From positions 1,240,001-1,304,000 of the forward strand of contig JBLDXI010000030.1 in the NCBI GenBank assembly GCA_047495785.1: a stretch of DNA of 64,000 nt, given 5' to 3'. Position 1 is the stretch's first letter. Each line of letters opens with the position of its first letter. Positions 55,258 through 64,000 of this stretch are shown piece after piece. This DNA comes from Lepidodermella squamata. Lineage: Eukaryota > Gastrotricha. Both the position numbers and the translations under genes were made by a program. Under the pieces are notes generated by a model that saw only the letters and a list, made by a program, of their open reading frames with translations, was not told where the DNA came from and did not search any database.

Positions 55258-58200
55258 TTAATGTTGAATTATTGAGTCATAAGTTGTTAGAAGCAGATGG
55301 AACGTTGGCCTGTCTTTCGGGTCTTCTGACCAGCATACGAGCATGACTTGATACAATTCATCCGGGCATATTTCAGGTTTTGACAGGCGAAATCCATGTG
55401 ATAGGTGTATTGCAATCTCCATAGGTTGCAAATCCTCATAGGGCTCAACCTTGCAATCTATGCAAAACGATGAATTCGTATAAAATGTGAAATCATTTCT
55501 ATTCTTACTCGTGAAAATTTCCCACATGACTACGCCAAATGACCAGACGTCACTTTTTAACATGAAAATTCGACGGATAAGCGATTCAGGCGGGTGCCAT
55601 CGAATAGGGACTCTGTACTCGCAAGCGTCTATAGACTGATAGAAACCATTTTCATCCTCAACCATGCGAGACAGGCCGAAATCGGAAACTTTAGCTGTTA
55701 AGCCTTCGTCGAGCAGAATGTTTCGGCACGCCAGGTCCCGATGCATGCAGTTTTTCTCGGAGAGATACGCCATTCCCGAGCAAATCTCCCGAATGAAACG
55801 GAATCGTTCTTCCAAAATCATAGAAGCAGCCTTAGTAATAATGTAGTCTTTCAACGTCCCTGAGGACATGAAAGGAACGATCAAATTAGGCTGATCCCTC
55901 AGAATGGCTATTCCAATAAGAGGTAGAACGTTAGGGTGATGAAAGTCCTTCATTACGTGAGCTTCTTTGATCAGCCCAGCAACATCAGCTTTCACATCGG
56001 GTCGGATGCTTTTCACGGCTACAAGTTGATCCGGTTGATTGGGCAGGCGAAGGACAGCTTTTTGAACTGCTCCGAAATTGCCGGTCCCAAGTAGCTCGGT
56101 GATTTCGAGCCAATCAGAGCACACACTGATCCTTTCAACGAGAATGACTAGATCTTCAGCTCCATCAAGGCCTTGAAGTAATTTCATGAAATCAGCGAAT
56201 GGCTCGACGTAGTTATTTTCATGGACACTCCTAGCTTCAGCAACTTTGTACCTTCTACGGACCATGAAGAAAGCCAAAATTGCAAGAAGTATGACTACAA
56301 CGACACTTAAAGTCGAAGCAAGAATCATACTAAGATTATCTGTGAAAACAGGTTATTTAATTGATAAAATTGTGTTAACAAGGGTTACCTTCGTTATCTG
56401 AGCCGTTCTCGTCATTCCTTTCTTCAATCGTATAGTAAGGATTGTGGCTGTTGTAGTTCCTATCTTCCAAGACACATTTTGAAGTCGGCTCGATAATAAA
56501 GGTGTAAATAGCCGCTGTTGTCTTAGCATCCTCTGCAATCTCTGGAATCGGAAGAGTGATAGATTTACCACTCAGTTCAATGTATTTTCTATTCAAGCGA
56601 TCGTAGAGCGTGACAATCAATCTGAATTCAGAATTAATCGATGAGATTGTTAATGTTCTTTCAGCTACTTCGTAGTCGATTGAAAATTGATTGAAAAGAA
56701 CTATATTTTTCAAAACCATGCTAGTAATGCCGTTCGGAAGTATTGGCCGTTGGATATCGACGCGGTTTAGCCGCAGTCTCAAGCCTCCAAATCCCGATAA
56801 AATAACATTGAGAAAAGCTGCTGCTGTATAGGTGTGTCCAATAGCGGCAGTTCTCTTGTCAGAAATGTTTCTCCAAACAAAAAAAGGACCAGAGTTGTAC
56901 TCCGATATCAATAGTTCGAAGTCGCTTCTCCCGGATTCGATTGACTTTCGAGAGCCGAGTTGCATTTCCAGAATGGCTTTGATTGCGAGGGAAGTTGCGG
57001 GAATTGGAACTTCGGTACTAGTAGTTGTGGCGAATTTTGCTGTGTATCTCTACAAAGAGAATGTTTGCATGATTTTACGAAGGTCGAAACCATCAACCAA
57101 CTTACTTTGATGTCATTCTCCAGAAGGCTGTATGGTGCTTGCTCCAGGAATTTGCCCGAAAAATTGTAACCGATGGGGTAGTGAGCCTGGAGCACTTCGG
57201 CTTGACTTATCGCGTCCCCAAAATTGTAACCCTCAAATTCTCGATTGCCGTTCTCTGCCTTGTCGAAGGGGAAGAAGAATCTCCTCGTGGCATTTTTCAT
57301 CTCATCAGCTATGTAGCCAGTTCTCAAACACGTGAGATAATCGTGAAAATGCAATGCGAGAGATGCCAGAATGTTGGTAACTAAATTGTTGCTTTGATTC
57401 TGATGCAGTTCATCAGGACCACAAACGCCGTTGATTGAGACAAAGAACGTTTCTTTCACGATTTTCTCAGCAATCACCTGCGAGGCCCTGCCGTTTATCT
57501 GCTCTATTTCATCCAGTTCACTTTTCCCTCTCGTCGATGAAAACAACACTCGTGTTGAAAAAGATAGCAATAATTCGCTGTAGAACGCTTGTTCGTAGCA
57601 GTGATCACACCAAGTAGGCGGTACCACTAGTTCGTGAGCTGTTTCGAACTTCATTAGCTTCTCCTTGTTGACTGCCTGCCTGCGACTCTTGATTAGCCAA
57701 GCAATTAAACCTGGTCGCAGGAAAGCCAGAATTGGTAGGATAAAGATTTCTGATTCAGGTGTAACATGACCGCCAAAATTCTGCTTCGAACCACCCCTAC
57801 CCAAGCCACACGCTGAAACTCCGCCAAAATCAACGTCAACTCCAAGTTCATTTTTTGATTGATTGCTGCGTCGATCGAACGGTATTTGGCTGTAGATATT
57901 TTAAATAGCCGAGCCTGCCATTTTGTTCATCTTATCTGCCAGCGATCCTATGTTAGCGAAAACAGACAGATTTAAGTTTAACGACTTTAACCTGTAACAA
58001 ATTAACGAATTAACCTGTAAATTTGATATCCATTCCATTCGTTCTGCCTTGCCAATATCCCACTTGCATGAACACAACATCAAAAGGCTTCTCCCCGGGG
58101 AATATAGCGAATTCGTAGTGAGCAATCGCGTAACTCTGATCTACGGACATCCAGGATACTGTTACTTCGTTGTAGCTGCTATCCAAAATAGTTTCGAAAT

Positions 58201-58982
58201 CCAATGAAGCGCTCGTAGCGAAAATTTCGATCGGATTAGAAGAAAGTGGGTTATTGGCTGTCACCGTATAATGTCTGAAAAATGCAAAATATCTGTAATT
58301 ATAACCTCAAGTGATTCGGCGACCTACGTGCTCTGAATACCGTCGTGAACAAATTCTTCCGTTTCCACTGTGATGTCTTCTGTAAAGAAATCGCTATCCC
58401 ATAGCCCATCGTAAATGTCTGGCTTACGAAGTGTTAGCTTGGAACCGAGGTGATCCGGCGGAACTTCAACAATCAGCGAGCTGAAATATGTTTTTGAAAG
58501 ATAGAAACTACAGCCGGAGATCAGATGCAACAGCAAGCCACTCTCCGTAAGTATCTCTTGTTCGAACAGGCCGACGTCGTAGTAAAATTTAAACCTTTCG
58601 GCTTTAATCTTGTCAACTGCGTCGTTAAGAAGTACCGTCTCAATACGGAAAACCGCGTAATTCGGCAGACGAATGCGACGAGTGAATCCGTCCGAGGTTT
58701 TACGAAACAAAGTCGATGAATAAATTGATTCCTAAGCCGGAAGCTGTTGAATTCGAAATTATATAGGATACGGCAGAAGCATACGTTGTACGCAATTGTT
58801 CCAATGACACCAGATGATAGCTCCGGCAATAAAGTTGTATCAGGGAGATCGTTCACTTCGATGAAATCGAACTCTGCTAACAATTCCGAGATGGTTTCAA
58901 ATTTGCCTAGTTCGATTTGAACTGAAGAAGGCCACGACATGAGACATGAGGCAAAAATTAGACCAAGATCAAAAGTAACCAT
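55258..58982 (-). pseudogene. Receptor tyrosine kinase with GH65-like ectodomain (copy 2), one nonsense codon
   Basis: Same exon order as 16191-19936: signal peptide (ATG 58980-58982), LSSGVIGTIAYN, RRIRLPNYAVF, SACGLGRGG, NGVCGPDELHQN, GFGGLRLRLNRVDIQRPILP, membrane helix (MILASTLSVVVVILLAILAF) and a complete kinase (GTGNFG, VAVK, HRDLACRN, DFG, WSFGVVMWE). The last intron (56340-56388) uses a normal GT donor where copy 1 uses GC. An in-frame TAA at 57901-57903 replaces the Tyr codon of SAIYNIYSQIP. This would cut the protein before the GH65 barrel; otherwise no lesion was seen, so the loss is recent or the base is an error or polymorphism. Confidence 0.85.
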
Positions 58983-59091
58983 CGCGGCTGAATGTGCAAT
59001 AGAGAAAATATGTTAAGTATGACTCAGGGTTGCTTTTAGAACGTGCTTTCTTTGTTTGGTAATTTGGCATAATTTAGGCTGGGGCATTTTT

Positions 59092-59475
59092 ATGGGCCCT
59101 GCGCCTTATCTTCCCTACGACATATTTTCCGTATTATGAGTTTTTGGTAATTAAATTTAGCATATGCCGCAATTAACGTGCGATGAACAAGTCCCTGGAA
59201 TATTCTTGCTTAGTCTCGATTAATTTGAAATTTTCTACTCCCTCAACCTGACCAAGAGCTGGACGGTATTTGGATGAAATTTTTGCTAGAATTTTGCGGG
59301 CTGTTCATATTATTATAGAGGTGCATAAGGCTCGGAATTCACTCAGACCAACCAAGGCCACCAAATGAGACAGTGAACCAGGATGATTCGTTGTTAGATT
59401 TCCATTCAGTTTAACATTTCTGCGTTTTCTCCATAATTTTGCCATTTGTCAAGCCTGCCGTCGAAAAGAGCAGGG
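59092..59475 (-). promoter_or_regulatory. Third copy of the conserved upstream block
   Basis: Matches 20028-20356 and 25504-25895 (GCGCCTTATCTTCC, ACGACATATTTTCCGTATTA, TAATTAAATTTAGCATATGCCGCAA) just upstream of kinase receptor 2. Confidence 0.5.
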
Positions 59476-59685
59476 CGAGAGTGTTAAGCAGGCCTATTTG
59501 CGAATAGTTTTCCAGCATTGTCTTGGAAGAACAAGCGTTAAGCGTGGTCGAATTACCCGCCCGTACCCGCCAGTACCCATCGTAATAACAAAAGGTAGAA
59601 ATATCGACTTATAGCCTCATCATCCTACACTGGAAGCGGGAGAAGCATTAAATTGTGGTTTATCCATGCGTCTAATTATATCATT

Positions 59686-62092
59686 TTAATTTATCATTGA
59701 AATTCGTCCATTTGTCTTGGATAATGTTGTTTTCATACAAATTCCGTACGCGATCACACTCGACGTTGTTATCGAGTAAACGAGCCCGCTGCAAGCCATT
59801 ACACTTTGCTGCAATGTCGTTTGCGTTGACGGCACAATGAACGACGTCACTACTACGCAAACGAATGTGAACAGGGAGTTGATGATGCACAGCCGGGCCG
59901 TCATCAATTCAGCATGCATCCCAGGCGGCGGCAACATGCGTCGAACCTCGTACGAAAACATAGATCCCATGATCAAGAGAAAGCCGTGAAGAGCCAAAAA
60001 AGCGCCGAGCCAATTTTCCTGCCCATTAGATTGGCAGAAAGCAGTTCCGATGTCAAAATACAAATCCTGATCAGCGTCGAAGTAAATCGTCGACACTCCT
60101 AGCCTAACATTCATCGGAGAAGCGAGCAGCCATGTCGTTAGCATTATTAGGTTGAGAAAAAGAAAAATCGCTGTTACCCAAGTGACGAACACATTTGGTC
60201 GCCTTTTGCGGACGACTCTAGTAGAAATAAGTATCGAGCTGCGTCGATGATCAGTAAGTCGATTTAGCACTGACCTTCCCCGGCTATCAAAGTAGGACAC
60301 GCGTCCAATTAGGCTCGATCTACGCACGTTGTCACGTATACTGCCAGCTTGTTGCGTTGGGCGGCGTAGAGCCCTGCTCTTACTAGTCAAATCCACCATT
60401 AAAATTCTCGCGAAGGAGTTGCCGTTCATGAGAGATACGCCTATTACAGCGACTGCTAATCTCGAACTACACAGAATGTCACTGGGGATTTCGCTCAGGT
60501 TCAAAGACACTGAAAGCAAGCAAGCAACGTTGGTTGCAAAAGCTCCTAAGAACATGAGGTGATTAGCTACCTTATCATTAAGATCTCCGTCTACGCTTTT
60601 CGCATTGATGAAAATGAAAATGAACTGGATAAGCGACACTAGAATTGCTAGGCCAAGGACAACGTAAAAAGAAACGATAGGGTACGTGTAGTATCTACGA
60701 ACAACTGTTGAAAGGTCCTTCGGGGGTTTCTTAGACCTAGTATTCCACTCAATCGCGTTCAGTTGTTGGATCTGCATTCCTACTTCGAAAAATTCCATTC
60801 GATGGGTCAGTTTTAAAGTTCCATTGGCGAACTGGGCCGCCCAAAATGGCTCAGAGTCGTACTCCAGACTCCAGCCGTTTTGAATAGTAGATTCGACCAG
60901 TTCTTAAGCCTCGAAAATCCGTTGCGGCGGCGCTTGAGTTCAGAACTTGACCAACTAACTCTGGTTTATCCAAGAAGTCTCTTAGCGAAGAGCTGAAATT
61001 TGACTTCAATCGCCGATCCGCCTTGTCCAAGGCAAGAATCGCTGCCATTACCGCATCGTGACATGTATGCCTAAGGGCATAATCGAGATAACGGCTCTGA
61101 TTTGTAGCAACATCAAGAGCTTTATCAAATTCCCTAAAATCGTAGCCAAGCTCTGACTTGCCGTTAGGAACTACAGCGCTGGAGAAATATCCGATCCAGT
61201 ATATGATTTTGAATTGCTCAATCATCACTGAAGACGGGCAACCAGGGATGGAAATGGCATTCGGTTGGAAATAGGCCAACGATGGTACCATAAAGGCGAA
61301 ACTCGACCCCGTTATACCAGCTCGATAGGCCATACACAGAAACTTGGAGAGCATCACAATATTTACAGTTCCGAAAATGACTACTCTTGATTTCGAGTTT
61401 ACAACTTCTTGTAAAATATCGTTATCAATGACCATAACGCCGGCGAACATTGTGAATCTTAGGCCTATTTTGACCCCCTCTATATACATAACCTGCGATG
61501 CGAGCACTTCATTTTGATTGGTCAAGTTCGTAATGAGAGCAACTTCGCGCCACAAACCAACATTGCGGGCGAAGTAAGCAGCGGATACGATCATCTGCTC
61601 ATTAGGTGATACAGCCTTGTAAAGATTTGGAAAGTTCTTCCTATCCGCGGTGAACATTGGGCCGTTGCAACCGATCGCAAATTGAACCATGTTGAACTCT
61701 TGAATGATGCGACTTGTTGACTGGCAATTCACAGCTGTTCCTATAACAGCTGGCGAGAGGTAAATTCCAGATGCCCTGAAAGCTTCAGAATTTCTCATGT
61801 AGCCGTCGTAGAACTGAAGAAACTGTCTTGGAGCATTAATTGTGATGGGTCCTTCATTCACAATGTTAAGATCGATGTGATAATTGGGTAGGTACTCGGT
61901 TTGATTGTTGAAAAGATCGACTGTTAGCTGTATAGCAGCAGCGCAGGTTCGGCCGTCCATGGTTTCTGGTGCAGGTCGAAAAGCAAGCAATTTCAGCACA
62001 TGAGGCTTTCTAAGCTGAGCATCGATTCCCATCAGCAGAAAGACTAATAATTTGACTAGTTCGAAAAACATCGTCTGGTTATTGAAGTTCAC
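59686..62092 (-). pseudogene. Class C GPCR, GABA-B receptor-like (copy 2), frameshifted
   Basis: An intronless paralogue of 6355-8718. The flytrap half (60851-62092) and the seven-helix half (59686-60798 onward) are in different frames. The cause is visible: the 7 bp ACTCCAG at 60861-60867 is repeated at 60868-60874, where copy 1 has it once. With the duplication the frame ends after 413 residues, giving a flytrap-only product. Both halves are otherwise well conserved (NAEFMTARL region reads HAELMTARLC), so the lesion is young or a sequencing error. Confidence 0.9.
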
Positions 62093-62617
62093 TGAATGAA
62101 ATGACTAGGTTGAGCGGCGAACTCGAGAAGGGTATTTTGGTCCAGACATGATGTCATGAGTTTACTACTGCATCTAAGCTAATTATTTAGACTGCCCGAG
62201 CTATCCTGTATATGCTATCAAACTATCCTGACATATTTGTATCTCTGGCGAGGACTCAAAAATATCCAAAATTTAAAGTTAATAGAATGTAATATTTTGG
62301 CACAAAACGGTGCTATAAATAGTCGGCACATTCGTTAGTAAACGCTCAGTACAAAATGTCTTGTAGAGGTTGCAGCCCTTCATAAACATGTGGGTTGACT
62401 TCCTCATCGCAGACGTGTGTTCACGCCTTCGCAGCTGATCGACTTTACCGAGGCCGCACCAGACACTTGACGCGGTTCAATTTTGAGGGTTGCAGATAAA
62501 ATGGAAATTTCGTGTTGACCCTATAGTAGCCATGATCCTATGCGACCCTCGCTGTCATTAAAGGATTGAGTGCCAACCTCTACTGCTCGCCGTCACGGCA
62601 ATTTCTCCAGGGTAGTT

Positions 62618-62659
62618 CCACGACACGAATGGCGACAGTACGGGGGTTCCCCCGGCATT
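62618..62659 (+). repeat. 42 bp dispersed repeat with a G5TTC5 hairpin (copy 2)
   Basis: One base different from 29494-29535. Both copies lie in spacers near the SGNH-type genes. Confidence 0.85.
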
Positions 62660-62739
62660 GTTTAGGAATCGAACCTGAGTCAATGATCGAATTAAATAAG
62701 ATAAGCAGATGAGGCCGTAATGCAGCTGACGCTAATTTC

Positions 62740-63300
62740 AAAAAGTGCGAAAGTTCACGCTTATCAGCACATTATCAGTACATTATCAGCTACCTCAAAC
62801 AGTCTCTCCAGAAGCTTCTCGAATCTGATGAATACCTTGAGCAGAAGCCGGGTTCAAGACTGAAGAAGCCCTTTCATCTCGAATGCCACGTGCCCTATCA
62901 TGAGTTGGACATTCTCATATGCTGGCGAGTTCGCCACATCAAATCGTTAGAATTCGACTTTACCGAGTTCAAAACGAATATTTCAACATGTTTTCTGCCG
63001 CGAGTCTTTCTTTCTTACGGCCTCTTCAATAACGAGTGTACGGCTGAGGGTGGATTCTTCAATGTCGAATATACTTTCGAAATGGCCGATGGACAGGAGT
63101 GTGAAGCAGGCTACGATCTTGAATTGTATATACTGCTTACCCCTGCTTACATATTGTTCTCACGACGCCGATGGATGCACATAAAGGAGTTCCTTGCTTC
63201 TCAGTACTTCACGATTTGAAAGCGGTCAGAGTTGTTTTAACAAACCACTGCTCAAACATATGCGACTTGTGTGTATACTCTGTTACCGTTGTTTTTAAGG
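62740..63300 (+). pseudogene. C-terminal fragment of an SGNH hydrolase gene
   Basis: It begins with the equivalent of HIISYVKNSLRELLESDEY of the gene at 26041-27572 and runs to its end (FTEFKTNISTCFLPRV, AEGGFFNVEYTFEM, then in a shifted frame NHCSNICD and YSVTVVFKV). The catalytic half is missing and a frameshift near 63125 breaks the rest. Confidence 0.85.
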
Positions 63301-63485
63301 TATAAAGGAACGTCAAAATCAGTTTACACGCTATTCTCGAAATGACATACCTCCAATTTCAGCAACTCGTTAAAACAAATGTCCCAGTATTTATATGATA
63401 ATTTCATTTTTACGAGGTCACGTCCGATGTGTGGAAGCGCTGCGCCGGGAGGTATTTCATCTCGATGGAGCAATTATGAATTATG

Positions 63486-63964
63486 ATGAAGCTAGAATTT
63501 CTTCTCATTCTATTAGTCTCAGTCCCACTGGCCTTAGGGTCGAGATCTTCGAAAGCCAGAAGAGATCCGCACAATGAATGGCGCATTTACAAGCGAACTT
63601 TTATGAAAAGCTACAAGCACTACGGCGAAGAGCTTCTGCGAAAGCGAACTTACGAACGTAACTCAGCCCTTATCGACGCCCACAACGAACGGTACAAAAA
63701 CTACGGCTTCCAACTGGGCGCGAACCGGTTGACTGATATGGCCCAGCATGAGTACAACATTCGCCTAGGTCTTAATTGGTCACCCTATAGCATTAAATTG
63801 CTCGGTGCGCTAAAAACTAACTCAACTGCGAAGAAACTCGGAAGCAATGCTGCATTAGTGGATTCGAACACTAAAACTGTTAATGGGTCCTTAGATTGGA
63901 GATCAAAAGGAGCCGTAGGTCCGGTTGTTGATCAAGGTGACTGTGCTTCCTGTTGGTCATTCAG
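63486..63964 (+). CDS. Papain-family cysteine protease (cathepsin L-like), first exon, runs off the window
   Basis: MKLEFLLILLVSVPLALG is a signal peptide. The propeptide has the I29 inhibitor pattern: ERFNIN-like E-x3-R-x6-N-x3-I-x2-HN (EELLRKRTYERNSALIDAHN) and FQLGANRLTDM. A low-complexity stretch is followed by the mature start LDWRSKGAVGPVVDQGDCASCWSF, holding the oxyanion Gln and the active-site Cys. The usual GSCW is ASCW here. The exon ends TTCAG before a GTTTGT donor (63965); the His and Asn part lies beyond 64000. It acts in lysosomes or is secreted as a zymogen. Confidence 0.9.
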
Positions 63965-64000
63965 GTTTGTAATTTTCAAGCATTTTAAGGAGGATTTTTC

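Overview
This is metazoan genomic DNA. Genes are split by very short introns (36 to about 65 bp in the best-resolved gene, mostly GT-AG with one GC-AG), and receptor families are typically animal: pentameric ligand-gated channels, a class C GPCR, receptor tyrosine kinases and a cathepsin. TTAGGG-type repeats sit in two introns and one gene spacing is only 85 bp. Tiny introns, a GC-AG intron, TTAGGG repeats and tight head-to-tail spacing would fit an appendicularian tunicate such as Oikopleura, but another compact-intron invertebrate is possible. Species is an inference held at low confidence.

Layout. 0-20 kb, minus strand: a decayed pentameric channel with a large ectodomain (98-5917), an intronless GABA-B-like receptor (6355-8718), an unrecognised Met/Pro-rich multi-exon gene (8927-14089), a compact pentameric channel with a stop before M4 (14175-15478), and an intact six-exon receptor tyrosine kinase whose ectodomain looks like a GH65 glycoside hydrolase (16191-19936). 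20-30 kb: LINE debris, a truncated second copy of the kinase receptor fused to a channel/next-gene remnant (23690-25216), an SGNH-type hydrolase (26041-27572, plus strand), and repeat-rich spacer.

30-47 kb: two tandem paralogues (30277-33313 and 43668-46624, minus) of a chimeric receptor: N-terminal hydrophobic segment, EGF-like and CUB-like modules, mucin-like Thr/Ser hinge, then a complete pentameric channel. Between them lie a TA-flanked DNA element containing a LINE, an SGNH fragment, and a hAT element interrupted by a MULE. 47-54 kb: a third channel copy destroyed by nested transposons: a Crypton-like recombinase, itself cut by a 3.8 kb P-superfamily element with 470 bp terminal inverted repeats, and a second MULE. 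55-64 kb: second copies of the GH65-like kinase receptor (one nonsense codon), the GABA-B-like receptor (7 bp tandem duplication frameshift) and the SGNH gene (fragment), then the first exon of a cathepsin.

Taken together the window is a duplicated receptor neighbourhood: GH65-like receptor kinase, pentameric channel, class C GPCR and SGNH hydrolase recur as linked sets. The striking elements are domain fusions: a glycosidase-like ectodomain on a tyrosine kinase, and EGF/CUB/mucin ectodomains on ligand-gated channels, with diverged ectodomains riding on nearly identical channel domains. This suggests a sensory or recognition role at the cell surface or extracellular matrix, which is inference.
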